A DNA stretch of 64,000 bases, taken from assembly GCA_963703085.1 (NCBI GenBank), contig OY969789.1, forward strand, positions 1,736,001 through 1,800,000, read 5' to 3'. Below are positions 42,701 to 50,841 of this stretch, one piece after another. Both the position numbers and the translations under genes were made by a program. Below the pieces are notes generated by a model that saw nothing but the letters and a program-made list of their open reading frames with translations, had not been told where the DNA came from and did no database searches. The stretch comes from DATAEG01 sp963703085. Its GTDB lineage: Bacteria > Actinomycetota > Actinomycetes > Mycobacteriales > Jatrophihabitantaceae. Position 1 is the first letter of the stretch, and each line of letters opens with the position of its first letter.

Positions 42701-44541
42701 ACGTCACCACTCCACAGCCGCTGCAGCACTTCCAGCATGTCCGTCACCTGCTCGGACGAGAGCTGTGCGCCGGACGGCGTCTTCAGGCCGAAGTCGTAGA
42801 TCCAGGCGGGTGAGCCGTCCATCCGGTCGACCTCGTAAGGCCGCTCGTCGAGCACCTCCACACCGAGGTGGGAGAGCATCGGCAGCACCTTCGCCAACGA
42901 GATCGGCCCGCCGGTGCGCAGCAGCTTGAGCCGGCGATCGGCCGGATCGCCCGGCTCCGGCTCGCACAGGTCGAAGCCCAACCCGTTCTGGTCGGGCAAT
43001 GCCTCGATCAGCGCGATGTCCCGGACGGCGGTGGCCGCCGAGTAGTCCTCCTTGTACGCCTCGGGGAACGCCCGTTCATACCGGCGCAGCAGCCGTCCGG
43101 CGGTGTCGGCAGGGTCGTGCTGCGTGATGAGGTCGGCGAGGTCGTCGCTCCACCGCCGGGTGACCTGGGTGATCCGCGACTCGACGTCGCGGTAATTGGG
43201 GGTGGGCACCGGGTCGCCGGGGCGCAACGCGATCAGGAAGTGCATCCGGGCCAGACCGAGGTCGCTGATGGTGTCGTCGCGGCTGAGTACCTTGCCCGGC
43301 CACTGCTCTGCGACGACCTCGCGCACCTGCCGTCGGGAGTCCGGGCCGAGCCGCTCCTCCGGCAGGTACACCAGCACCGACACGAAGTCGTTGTTGAGGT
43401 GCACCCGGGAGAACACCCCGACACCGCCGCGTTCGGCTCGGTTGACCACCAGCGTCGCCAGGTTGAGCAGGTCGCCGACCTCGGCCTCGAGCAATTCATC
43501 GCGGGGCAAGGTGCGCAACGCCGAGACCATCATCCGGGCACTGTGGCTGTTGGCCCGCAAGCCGGAGCGTTTCAGCACCTCCTCGATGCGCCGGCGCACC
43601 ACGGGTACCCGGGCCACCGTTCCGTCGCCGGCGGTGGTGAACAAGCCGAGGAAGACGTGGATGCGACCGCCCGAACCGTTGCCCGGCTCAACCACCGTGA
43701 CGCAGTCGTAGCGCGCGGCGCGCAGCACCGTCGACACCAGCGGCGATTTGAAGACGACGACCGGCGCGCCGCTGCGGTATGCCGGCAGCACCTCCAGCGG
43801 GGTGACCTGCGCGGCGCCACGCAGCACGCCGCGAACCTGGTATTCGCCGTCGTGCCCAGCCGCCGAGCGGGCCAGGTCGTTTGCGCTGAACGCGGCATGC
43901 CCGAGGATCATGAAGTTGCCATCGGCCAGCCAGCGCAACAGCTCGCCGGCCTCATGGCTGGTCGCCCGGTCGAACGGGCCAGGATCGGCGCACAGCGTGT
44001 CCGCCAGTTTGCGGATCAGCGCGTAGAGCTCGGGCGCGTCCTTCACCGCGTAGTGCACGTCGGTGATGACGCGGCGCAGGTCGTTGGCCACCTCGTCCTG
44101 TTCTTCGGCGGCGATCCGGCTGACCTCGATGTACATCCAGGATTCGGTCTTGGTGCCGTCCGGCTGCGGTGCGGTGTCGTCGATGTCGTAGAGCTGGTCG
44201 ACGGTTCCGTCAGCAGCGCGGGTCAGTACCAACAGCGGATGCAGCACGTTCTGCACCGGGTGGCCGGTGATTTTGAGTTCGGTGCGGATCGAGTCGACCA
44301 GGTACGGGGCGTCGTTCGTGACGATCTCGACCGCGGAGGTGTCGCCGTCCACCTCGCGGATGCGAATCTGGATGTCGCCGGACTGCCGCACCCGGCCCAG
44401 CTGCCAGTGGTGGTGAGCGATCTCGAGTTGCTCGTCCTCGGTTCGGTTCGGCAGTTCGACGGCCGCATGAGCCAGGTAGCGACGGACGAATACCTTGTCG
44501 TTGTCGGAGTCGTCGGGACGGTGGGCAGAAGCCTCACTCAT
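39781..44541 (-). CDS. NAD-specific glutamate dehydrogenase, large (GDH-180-type)
   Basis: A 1,586-residue protein, in the range of the large NAD-GDH family (about 1,600 residues; M. tuberculosis Rv2476c is 1,624). The N-terminal ACT-like regulatory segments (IEVSRIAAEEQ and neighbouring parts) precede the catalytic region with RVEGVHLRFGRVARGGLRWSDR, GAKGGFVAKQLP, VVGVGDMSGDVFGNGML and GEGGNLGCTQLGRIEF. The helical C-terminal part follows. It catalyses glutamate to 2-oxoglutarate plus ammonia, mainly catabolic. ATG 44539-44541 is chosen by length and N-terminal similarity; the frame runs open upstream to 45978 as antisense to the malic enzyme. It diverges from that gene. Confidence 0.93.
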   Translation of the reverse strand: MSEASAHRPDDSDNDKVFVRRYLAHAAVELPNRTEDEQLEIAHHHWQLGRVRQSGDIQIRIREVDGDTSAVEIVTNDAPYLVDSIRTELKITGHPVQNVLHPLLVLTRAADGTVDQLYDIDDTAPQPDGTKTESWMYIEVSRIAAEEQDEVANDLRRVITDVHYAVKDAPELYALIRKLADTLCADPGPFDRATSHEAGELLRWLADGNFMILGHAAFSANDLARSAAGHDGEYQVRGVLRGAAQVTPLEVLPAYRSGAPVVVFKSPLVSTVLRAARYDCVTVVEPGNGSGGRIHVFLGLFTTAGDGTVARVPVVRRRIEEVLKRSGLRANSHSARMMVSALRTLPRDELLEAEVGDLLNLATLVVNRAERGGVGVFSRVHLNNDFVSVLVYLPEERLGPDSRRQVREVVAEQWPGKVLSRDDTISDLGLARMHFLIALRPGDPVPTPNYRDVESRITQVTRRWSDDLADLITQHDPADTAGRLLRRYERAFPEAYKEDYSAATAVRDIALIEALPDQNGLGFDLCEPEPGDPADRRLKLLRTGGPISLAKVLPMLSHLGVEVLDERPYEVDRMDGSPAWIYDFGLKTPSGAQLSSEQVTDMLEVLQRLWSGDVEQDGFNGLLLRAGLSWHQIVVVRAYAKYLRQAGSTFSQGYVEQTLLDYPQIARQLVELFEARFDPSRVDDPAAVDVQPRVEQIREAIGTVSSLDQDRILRSLLRLITATLRTSAYRPNADGQLRVEVAVKFDPKHIDELPEPRPQFEIWVYSPRVEGVHLRFGRVARGGLRWSDRREDFRTEVLGLVKAQSVKNAVIVPVGAKGGFVAKQLPDPAADRDAWLAEGVACYRTFISSLLDITDDYTHDPVSGEQIVVAPKNVVRYDDDDPYLVVAADKGTATFSDIANEIALDRGFWLGDAFASGGSAGYDHKAMGITARGAWESVKYHFRELGRNIQSEDFTVVGVGDMSGDVFGNGMLLSEHTKLVAAFDHRHIFLDPDPDIATSYAERRRLFDLPRSSWADYNRELISEGGGVFPRTQKSIPLSTQVINRLGLPASTTALTPAQLMHAILVAPVDLLWNGGIGTYVKASTETDAEVGDKANDGLRADATQLRCKVIGEGGNLGCTQLGRIEFTRNGGHANTDAIDNSAGVDTSDHEVNIKILLDRAIAAGELPVEARNELLAAATDEVATDVLRDNYEQNVLLGIERRLSVPILPVYQRLLNDLSKRGMLDRDLEFLPSDKRIRQMEDAGLGLVSPELAVVAAYVKITLTKQLRASDLPADPWFRRSISGYFPASISARFDKQLDTHPLGPDIITTCVVNDMVNRAGTTFAFRAGEETGADMPQVARAYTVVREVFDLERLWADIEALDNEAPTEGQDAAYLELRRLLDRGTRWLLDVRYPITDIAAEIERYRPVVRELFQQVPHLLRGSERETLYAEVDRLVGLGIPRDLALRVGILLSAFLLLDVVEIAESSQRPASEIAELHFGLSEKFSVDKMLTAVTALPRGDRWAALARAALRDDVYTALSSITAAVLHSTSPADSVTDRMREWEQSNAERVARTRSTVDEALNRETVDLATLSVALRVMRGLPS

Positions 44542-44655
44542 GACGTTCGGGTCACCTCGTCGTGACTGGCAGTGCGGGCTGGTGTCCTCATCGAACCACC
44601 CCTGAGCCCGCGCCACGAGAGGGAGGGGTCTCGCCCGCGTGTCAGGATGAGCGTC

Positions 44656-46077
44656 ATGAGCGAAGCCCCCTCCGTTCGACCCCGCGCAGTGCCGACGAGT
44701 GCTTCCTACGCGATCACCGTCCGGCTCTACGCCGATCCCGCCCCAGCGGTTGTCGGCGTCATCGCCACCGCGGTCGGGGTAGCCGGCGGCGTGGTCACCG
44801 CGATCGACGTCTCCGAGTCGCGCCACGACCGGATCACCATCGACGTCACCTGCTCGGCGGCCGACGGTGAGCACGCCCAGGAAATAGTCCATGCGCTGGA
44901 GTCGATCGACGGCGTCAGCGTCTATCGGGTGAGCGACCGGACGTTCCTGCTGCACCTCGGCGGCAAGATCGAGGTCCAGTCCAAGGTGCCGCTGAAGACT
45001 CGTGACGACCTGTCGATGGCGTACACACCCGGGGTTGCCCGGGTGTCGATGGCGATCGCCGCCAAACCGGATGACGTGACCAGGCTGACGATCAAGGGCA
45101 ACACCGTGGCGGTCGTGACCGACGGTTCGGCGGTACTCGGACTGGGCAACATCGGGCCCGGCGCCGCATTGCCGGTGATGGAGGGCAAGGCCGCGCTGTT
45201 CAAGCAGTTCGCCAACATCGATGCGTGGCCGATCTGCCTCGACACCCAGGACGTCGACGAGATCGTCGCCACGGTGCGGCACATCTCGCCTGGTTTCGGC
45301 GGGATCAACCTGGAGGACATCTCCGCCCCGCGGTGCTTCGAGATCGAGCGTCGGCTGCGCGCCGAGCTGTCCATCCCGGTCTTCCACGACGACCAGCACG
45401 GCACCGCGATCGTCGTGCTCGCCGCGCTGACCAACGCGTTGCGCTGCGTCGGCAAGGCGATGGCCGAGACCCGGGTCGTGGTGGCCGGCGGCGGCGCGGC
45501 GGGCACCGCAGTCGTCGACCTGATGCTGGCCGCCGGTGTGCAACAGGTTCTCGTCTGGGATCGGGAGGGCATTCTCGCCCCCGACGACGAGCGACTGGCC
45601 GGGCCGAAGCACGCGCTCGCGCAACGCACCAACCCCGAGGCGCGGCACGGCGACCTGCACGACGCGTTGCGCGGCGCAGACGTCTTCGTCGGGGTGAGCG
45701 CGCCGAACATCCTGCCTGCTGAATGGATCGCCGACATGGCCGTCGATCCCGTGGTCTTCGCGTTGGCCAACCCGGACCCGGAGGTGGACGTCGACGCAGC
45801 GCGTGCCTACGCGACGATTCTGGCTACCGGGCGCAGCGACTACCCCAACCAGATCAACAACGTACTGGCCTTCCCCGGCGTGTTCCGCGGCCTGCTCGAC
45901 GCTCGCGCCCATCAGGTGACCACCGCGATGATGCTGCGCGCCGCCGACGCATTGGCCCATTGCGTCAACGACGAGCAACTCAATGCGTCCTACATCGTGC
46001 CCAGCGTCTTCGACCCCGAGGTGCCGAAGGCCGTGGCCCAGGCGGTCCGCGACGCCAGCACCGCCCCTTCGGGATGA
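44656..46077 (+). CDS. NAD(P)-dependent malic enzyme with N-terminal ACT domain
   Basis: About 473 residues. The first ~90 form an ACT-type sensor domain (YAITVRLYADPAPAVVGVIATAV). The catalytic part begins KVPLKTRDDLSMAYTPGVARVS and continues GNTVAVVTDGSAVLGLGNIGPGAALPVMEGKAALFK, PVFHDDQHGTAIVVLAAL (metal-binding Asp pair) and VVAGGGAAGTAVVDLM (nucleotide-binding). It decarboxylates malate to pyruvate. ATG 44656 is preferred over ATG 44647 because AGGA at 44644-44647 is correctly spaced. Placed divergently from NAD-GDH, it suggests joint control of amino-acid carbon entry. Its TGA stop is supplied by repeat copy 4. Confidence 0.9.
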   Translation: MSEAPSVRPRAVPTSASYAITVRLYADPAPAVVGVIATAVGVAGGVVTAIDVSESRHDRITIDVTCSAADGEHAQEIVHALESIDGVSVYRVSDRTFLLHLGGKIEVQSKVPLKTRDDLSMAYTPGVARVSMAIAAKPDDVTRLTIKGNTVAVVTDGSAVLGLGNIGPGAALPVMEGKAALFKQFANIDAWPICLDTQDVDEIVATVRHISPGFGGINLEDISAPRCFEIERRLRAELSIPVFHDDQHGTAIVVLAALTNALRCVGKAMAETRVVVAGGGAAGTAVVDLMLAAGVQQVLVWDREGILAPDDERLAGPKHALAQRTNPEARHGDLHDALRGADVFVGVSAPNILPAEWIADMAVDPVVFALANPDPEVDVDAARAYATILATGRSDYPNQINNVLAFPGVFRGLLDARAHQVTTAMMLRAADALAHCVNDEQLNASYIVPSVFDPEVPKAVAQAVRDASTAPSG

Positions 46078-46127
46078 TCACGCACTTTTCGCTGCCATAG
46101 CAGCGATTTCCGCGTGATCATCGCGGG
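46071..46127 (-). repeat. Palindromic intergenic element, copy 4 of 6
   Basis: GATGATCACGCACTTTTCGC leads into the central GCTGCCATAGCAGC, and the element ends CGCGTGATCATCGCGG. It is reversed relative to copies 1-3. The left arm has lost its outer CGCG where it enters the malic enzyme gene, whose TGA (46075-46077) lies in the arm. It differs from copy 5 at only two positions across the shared core. Confidence 0.9.
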
Positions 46128-46185
46128 TTTCCACAGGTGGCCGATCGGTTGCCTACGGCACGCCGCGGGGCGCGATGCTCGGGCG

Positions 46186-47082
46186 GTGCGTTGTCTTCCG
46201 CGGGTGGTCCATCGCAGCGAGCTCGGCGGGCTGGGGGTGTCCTGCGCTGCTGCGCGATGGGAGATCGGACGGGGTCGCTGGGTGATCCTCTTCCCGGGCG
46301 TGTACCTGACCCGTCCGGAGCCGCGACCAGAAGACTGGTTGCACGCCGCGTTACTGCACTCCGGGCCGCGCTCTGTCCTCAGCGGGGCGGCGGCGCTGCG
46401 CTGTCATGGCGTGCGCCTACCTCGGGCCGGCGTGCCGGAGTCGATCTTGGTGCTCATCCCGTACGGCCAAGGCGTTCGATCGGTGTCGCCGGCTCAGCTG
46501 CGACGAGTGCCACACCTGCCCGAACCAGTCGTCGTCGAAGGCTTGCGACTGGCCCCCGCACAACGGGCCGTCGCAGATCTGGCACTTGAGCTGCACCGGC
46601 TCGACGACGTCCGCGCGCTCGTCGCCGATGCAGTTCAGCGCGGCTTCTGCACGCCCGAGGAGCTCGTCGCGCAGATGGTCACCACAGCAAGGAAGAACTC
46701 CAAGGCCTTCCGCACGGCAGTGAAGGAGATTGCAGACGGTGCCCGGTCAGCACCTGAAGCACGGGCCGCGTCGACCCTGCGCAAGAACGGCATCACTGGC
46801 TTCCGGCAGAACGCCGAGGTCATTGTCGGCGGTCGCCGCTTCGTCGCCGACTTCCTGTGGGACGAGCTGAAGGCGATCCTCGAGATCGACGGAGCCGAGT
46901 ACCACTTCGACCGGGACGGCTGGCGTCGCACCCTGGATCGGGATGCCCGGCTGCAGGGCGGCGGATACGCGCTGCTGCACGTCCCGCCGTCGCTGGTCGC
47001 GTCGGAAGTGATGTTCGTGCACCAAGTCTCAGCCTGGTTGGCCGCCCGGGCCGCGATGATCACGCACTTTTCGCTGCCATAG
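46186..47082 (+). CDS. DUF559 (VSR-like) endonuclease-fold protein with AbiEi-type N-terminus
   Basis: About 298 residues. The N-terminal helix-turn-helix region (HRSELGGLGVSCAAARWEI, GRWVILFPGVYLT) matches the AbiEi-like domain often fused here. The C-terminal part has FVADFLWDELKAILEIDGAEYHFD and RDARLQGGGYALLHV, the DUF559 core of the PD-(D/E)xK/VSR nuclease fold, with D and E-x-D as presumed metal ligands. Such proteins are widespread in actinobacteria and uncharacterised; a defence or toxin role is often suggested. The start is uncertain: GTG 46186 fits the domain, while an in-frame start at 46114 lies inside repeat copy 4. The last nine residues (AMITHFSLP) and TAG come from copy 5. Confidence 0.8.
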   Translation: MRCLPRVVHRSELGGLGVSCAAARWEIGRGRWVILFPGVYLTRPEPRPEDWLHAALLHSGPRSVLSGAAALRCHGVRLPRAGVPESILVLIPYGQGVRSVSPAQLRRVPHLPEPVVVEGLRLAPAQRAVADLALELHRLDDVRALVADAVQRGFCTPEELVAQMVTTARKNSKAFRTAVKEIADGARSAPEARAASTLRKNGITGFRQNAEVIVGGRRFVADFLWDELKAILEIDGAEYHFDRDGWRRTLDRDARLQGGGYALLHVPPSLVASEVMFVHQVSAWLAARAAMITHFSLP

Positions 47083-47109
47083 CAGCACTTTCCGCGTGAT
47101 CATCGCGGG
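47051..47109 (-). repeat. Palindromic intergenic element, copy 5 of 6
   Basis: CCGCGATGATCACGC, then ACTTTTCGCTGCCATAGCAGCA, then GCGTGATCATCGCGG after TTTCC. It has the same orientation as copy 4. It supplies the stop codons of both convergent neighbours: TAG 47080-47082 of the DUF559 gene in its centre, and the minus-strand TGA (47100-47102) of the aminotransferase gene in its right arm. Confidence 0.92.
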
Positions 47110-48161
47110 AGTAGGGCTTGGGCGGCGGTGAGGAAGCGGTCGTTCTCCTCAACGGTGCCGATAGTGACGCGCGCGCCGGCTCCGGCGAACCCGCGGACGA
47201 TGACGCCGCGCTCCTCGCAGCCGGCCGCCCAGTCGACAGTGCGCTCGCCCAGCGGCAACCAGACGAAGTTCGCCTCGGTCGGCGGGATGTCGTAACCGAT
47301 ACCGATCAGCTCGCCGCGCACCCGAGAGCGCTCGGCAACGACCTCGTCGACGCGGGCCAGTAGCTGCTTCTCCGCCTCGGGCTCCAGGCAGGCCAGCGCC
47401 GCCTCTTGAGCAACCTGCGATACCGCGAACGGGATGCGGGTCTGATTGACCGCCCGCGCCACGGCCGGGTCGCCGAACAGGCCGTAGCCGACCCGCAGCC
47501 CGGCCAGGGCGTAGGCCTTGGAGAACGTGCGCAGCACTGCGACGTTCGGTCGGTCGAGGAAGTCCAAGCCGTTGACCGCGAGCGGATCGGTGACGAACTC
47601 CCGGTACGCCTCGTCGATCACCACCAACGTGCTCGGCGGTACGGCGTCGAAGAACTCGGTCAGCTCGGTGGGCGAGACGACGGTGCCGGTGGGGTTGTTC
47701 GGCGTGCAGATGAACACCAGCCGGGTGCGATCGGTGACCGCATCGGCGAGCGCACCGAGATCGAAGCTCTGCTCAGGACGTAACGGCACCTGCACCGACC
47801 GGGCCCCGGCCACCATCGTGATGATCGGATACGCCTCGAAGGAGCGCCACGGGTACAGCACCTCGTCACCGTCGTCGGCGACGACCTGGACGAGTTGCTG
47901 GCACAGCGCCACCGATCCGCAGCCGACCGCCACTCGGTCGGTGGACAGCCCGAACCGGTCGGCCAGCGTCCGAGTGAGCCGCACCGCGCCGGCGTCGGGA
48001 TAGCGATTGCCGTTCGCCGCGACGTCGGCGATGCGCTGCACCACGTGCGGCAGCACCGGGTACGCCGACTCGTTGCTGGCCAGCTTGATCGAGCCGGGCA
48101 CCGTCCGGCCGGGCACGTATGCCGGCATCGACGACAGCACGTCGCGCAACTTGACGCTCAT
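47100..48161 (-). CDS. pat: Histidinol-phosphate / aromatic aminotransferase
   Basis: A 353-residue fold-type I PLP aminotransferase of the HisC family. IKLASNESAYPVLPHVVQRI, VAVGCGSVALCQQLV, YPWRSFEAYP, TPNNPTGTVV, VVIDEAYREFV and the PLP-lysine segment RTFSKAYALAGLRVGY are all present. HisC and the phenylalanine aminotransferase Pat cannot be separated cleanly by eye. The VPGRTVPGSIKLASNE N-terminus and the position directly next to 4-hydroxyphenylpyruvate dioxygenase favour Pat, making or consuming phenylpyruvate or hydroxyphenylpyruvate. ATG start. Its stop lies in repeat copy 5. Confidence 0.85.
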   Translation of the reverse strand: MSVKLRDVLSSMPAYVPGRTVPGSIKLASNESAYPVLPHVVQRIADVAANGNRYPDAGAVRLTRTLADRFGLSTDRVAVGCGSVALCQQLVQVVADDGDEVLYPWRSFEAYPIITMVAGARSVQVPLRPEQSFDLGALADAVTDRTRLVFICTPNNPTGTVVSPTELTEFFDAVPPSTLVVIDEAYREFVTDPLAVNGLDFLDRPNVAVLRTFSKAYALAGLRVGYGLFGDPAVARAVNQTRIPFAVSQVAQEAALACLEPEAEKQLLARVDEVVAERSRVRGELIGIGYDIPPTEANFVWLPLGERTVDWAAGCEERGVIVRGFAGAGARVTIGTVEENDRFLTAAQALLPR

Positions 48162-48170
48162 TCGTCCAAC

Positions 48171-49415
48171 CTAGAGGTTGCCGCGCAGGTCCTGCTCGCG
48201 CTCGATGGCCTCGAACAGCGCCTTGAAGTTTCCCTTGCCGAAGCCCAGTGACCCGTGCCGCTCGATCAGCTCGAAGAAGACGGTCGGCCGGTCGCCGATC
48301 GGCTTGGTGAAGATCTGCAGCAGATAGCCGTCCTCGTCCCGGTCGACCAGGATGGCGCGCTTCTGCAACTCCTCGATCGGCACCCGCACCTCGCCGATCC
48401 GCGCCCGCAGTTCCGGGTCCTCGTAGTAGGAGTCCGGCGTCTCCAGGAATTCGACGCCCTCCGCGCGCATTGCGTCGACGGTGCCGAGGATGTCGTTGGT
48501 GGCCAGCGCCAGGTGCTGCGCGCCCGGGCCGCGGTAGAACTCGAGGAACTCGTCGATCTGGCTCTTCTTCTTGGCGATGGCCGGCTCGTTCAGCGGGAAC
48601 TTCACGCGGTGGTTGCCGTTAGCGACCACCTTGCTCATCAGTGCCGAGTAGTCGGTGGCGATGTCGTCGCCGATGAACTCGGCCATGTTCACGAAGCCCA
48701 TCACCCGGTTGTAGAAGTCGACCCACTGGTCCATGTTGCCGAGCTCGACGTTGCCCACCACGTGATCCAGCGCTTGGAACATCCGCTTCGGCGCACCCGG
48801 CCGCTTGACGAACACCGACGAACGCGGCTCGTAGCCGGGCAGGTAGACGCCGTGGTACTTCGACCGGTCGACCAGGGTGTGCCGGGTGTCGCCGTACGCA
48901 GCGATCGACGCGATACGCACGGTGCCGTGCTCGTCGGACTCGTCGTGCGGATCGACGACAACGGTGGCGCCTTGCTTGCGGGCCTGGGCGATGCACTTGT
49001 CGACGTCGGGCACCTCGAGCGCGATATCGCTCACCCCGTCGCCGTGTGCTCGGTGGTGATCCAGCAGCGGGCTGTCCGGCGAGACGCCCCCGGTGATGAC
49101 GAATCGGCACGAGCCGGACTTGAGCACGTATCCCTTGTGATCCCGGTTGCCGGTCTCCGGGCCGCTGTAGGCGACCAGCTCCATGCCGAACGCGGACTGG
49201 TAGTAGTGCGCAGTCTGCGTGGCGTTACCGACGATGAAGACGATGGCGTCCCACCCGGTCACCGGAAACGGGTCGGTGGTCTCGTCGTACTCCACCAGGC
49301 CGACGAGCTGCTTGAGCTGGGTCAGCGTCAGGTCGGCCTGCCGCTCGTCCTCGGTCCGCGTGTCAGTCGGGTGAGTCGTCTCGGTGATGGCTGGTGCGTC
49401 GCTGGTCTGGGTCAT
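48171..49415 (-). CDS. hppD: 4-hydroxyphenylpyruvate dioxygenase
   Basis: A 414-residue non-haem iron dioxygenase that turns 4-hydroxyphenylpyruvate into homogentisate in tyrosine breakdown. It has two vicinal-oxygen-chelate halves. The iron ligands are expected at the histidine of HGDGVSDIALEV, the histidine of GAQHLALATND and the glutamate of TVFFELIERHG. The C-terminal helix GSLGFGKGNFKALFEAIEREQ closes the active site as in known enzymes. GGAGG sits five bases before the ATG. Nine bases separate it from the aminotransferase gene downstream, so the two probably form an operon; homogentisate dioxygenase is not in the window. Confidence 0.95.
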   Translation of the reverse strand: MTQTSDAPAITETTHPTDTRTEDERQADLTLTQLKQLVGLVEYDETTDPFPVTGWDAIVFIVGNATQTAHYYQSAFGMELVAYSGPETGNRDHKGYVLKSGSCRFVITGGVSPDSPLLDHHRAHGDGVSDIALEVPDVDKCIAQARKQGATVVVDPHDESDEHGTVRIASIAAYGDTRHTLVDRSKYHGVYLPGYEPRSSVFVKRPGAPKRMFQALDHVVGNVELGNMDQWVDFYNRVMGFVNMAEFIGDDIATDYSALMSKVVANGNHRVKFPLNEPAIAKKKSQIDEFLEFYRGPGAQHLALATNDILGTVDAMRAEGVEFLETPDSYYEDPELRARIGEVRVPIEELQKRAILVDRDEDGYLLQIFTKPIGDRPTVFFELIERHGSLGFGKGNFKALFEAIEREQDLRGNL

Positions 49416-49547
49416 CGTCGCCTCCGGGGTGATGTGGCCATCACTGTCCGCCTGCCGACCCAGCTAGGCAAGACGTCCGCTCGTTTCTGCCCATGCTGCG
49501 CATTCTGCATGGTCAGGCGCCGGATCGGCTCTACAACGTGTCCAGCG

Positions 49548-50150
49548 TCAACCTCGGACGGCGGCGGCCGCGGCTATCACCGCAAAGACTGCGAACAGGA
49601 CGCCGGCTGCGCGGTGGATCCACGGCAAGGGCACCCGGCGCAGGATCACCCGGCCCAGCACGGTGGCCAGCACCGCGACTGCCATCAAGGCGATGAACGC
49701 GGCGACGCCGATCGCCACCGGCTGGCCGTAGCGAGCGACCAGGCCGGCGGTGGCCAGCTGGCTGGCGTCACCCCACTCGGCAGCGAACAGCACGCCGAAG
49801 GAGATCGCGACGATCCGGCGATCGGAGGTCTGCGCAGCATCCGGATCAGCCGCGGCATCCTCGGCCTCCTCGTCAACGCCGATGCTCTCCCGGATCAGCA
49901 GCACCGCGCCGACGCCGAACAGCACGGCAACCACCGCCTCCAGCACCCGATGCGGAAGTAGATGCAGCAGCCCGCCGGCGGTCGTCGCGATCGCGCATTG
50001 GATGGCGAACGCTCCGGCGACGCCGATCAGCACCGGCCGACGGCGATACCTCGTGGACAGCACAAGCGTCGCCACCAGCGTCTTGTCCGGAAGCTCAACC
50101 AGAAGAATGGCGACGAAGGCGATAGCGGCAGCTGCCAGAAACGCACTCAT
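49548..50150 (-). CDS. TMEM165/GDT1-family transporter (putative manganese/calcium exporter)
   Basis: A 200-residue membrane protein with six predicted helices in two inverted halves. The family's acidic signature appears as VELPDKTLVATLVLS in the first half (Leu-Pro replacing the usual x-Gly) and AAEWGDASQLATAGL in the second. A charged cytoplasmic loop (DEEAEDAAADPDAAQTSD) links the halves. Bacterial relatives such as MneA export Mn2+. ATG 50148-50150 gives the exact family length; the frame upstream to 50501 is non-coding. Confidence 0.85.
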   Translation of the reverse strand: MSAFLAAAAIAFVAILLVELPDKTLVATLVLSTRYRRRPVLIGVAGAFAIQCAIATTAGGLLHLLPHRVLEAVVAVLFGVGAVLLIRESIGVDEEAEDAAADPDAAQTSDRRIVAISFGVLFAAEWGDASQLATAGLVARYGQPVAIGVAAFIALMAVAVLATVLGRVILRRVPLPWIHRAAGVLFAVFAVIAAAAAVRG

Positions 50151-50266
50151 GTGAGCTTCGATTCTGCCGTACCGGCGGGCAGTAAGGTCCGGCGGTGTGA
50201 ACAGGCCCGCGCGATGAGCCGCCCCAACTGGGGCGGCCGGCGGTCGCGTTCGGCGGAGCGTGCGCG

Positions 50267-50836
50267 ATGAGCACCACCCTGGCTGCCGTCGCACTCGTCG
50301 TGGCCGTGCTCGCCCTGCTTGCCGGCCTGCTCGCTTTGCGCACCCTGGGACGGATCCGCCGCGGCATCGGCGTGCTGGGCCGCGGCGGCGCCCGCGGTGA
50401 GTCATATCTCGAAGCGACCAGTCGGCATGCGGCGGAGACCGCCGAGCTGCGCAAGGAAGTGAGCGGCTGGCGCGACGTGCTGGCGGGGGAGCGCAAGGCA
50501 CTCGCCGAGCAACTACGCGAAGCCAGCGCCAAGATCGACGCCGAGGCCGTTGCCGCCCGCGAGCAACTCGGCGTCGCGGTCAGCTCGTTCGGCAGCACGG
50601 CAGACACCGCACTGCGCCGGGTGGCGGTGGTCCGGTTCGACGCCTTCGACGACATGGGCGGCCGGCTGTCGTTCAGTCTGGCGCTACTCGACGGGCACGG
50701 CGACGGCATCGCGCTCACCTCCATCGCCGGGCGCAGTGAAACCCGTCTGTACGCCAAGCCGGTGACCGGGGGAGTGAGCGAGGTGGAGCTCTCCCCGGAG
50801 GAGAAGCAGGCCGTCAAGGCCGCCCTGGCGTCCTGA
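50267..50836 (+). CDS. DUF4446 family protein
   Basis: A 189-residue protein with one N-terminal membrane helix (LAAVALVVAVLALLAGLLAL), a coiled-coil segment (ETAELRKEVSGWRDVLAGERKALAEQL) and the DUF4446 core VVRFDAFDDMGGRLSFSLALLDGHGDGIALTSI, ending ETRLYAKPV. The function of the family is unknown. It is commonly found beside pheA in actinobacteria, as here. A palindromic element separates it from pheA. Confidence 0.85.
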   Translation: MSTTLAAVALVVAVLALLAGLLALRTLGRIRRGIGVLGRGGARGESYLEATSRHAAETAELRKEVSGWRDVLAGERKALAEQLREASAKIDAEAVAAREQLGVAVSSFGSTADTALRRVAVVRFDAFDDMGGRLSFSLALLDGHGDGIALTSIAGRSETRLYAKPVTGGVSEVELSPEEKQAVKAALAS

Positions 50837-50841
50837 CCAAC

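Larger units (their letters stand above)
46071..47109. mobile_element. Candidate repeat-bounded unit carrying a DUF559 nuclease
   Basis: The DUF559-type gene is the only gene between palindromic copies 4 and 5, which lie in the same orientation and are the most alike pair in the window. Removal of one copy plus the gene by recombination would leave the malic enzyme and the aminotransferase separated by a single element, just like the gene pair around copy 1. Transposition or recombination is inference; no target-site duplication was resolved. Confidence 0.3.

Noticed and set aside
42868..44565. A plus-strand open frame of 565 codons opposite NAD-GDH
   Set aside because: Antisense shadow with biased composition and no motif.
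39781..45978. A single minus-strand frame of 2,065 codons containing NAD-GDH
   Set aside because: The upstream 479 codons are antisense to the malic enzyme and have no family match; the conserved protein starts at 44541.
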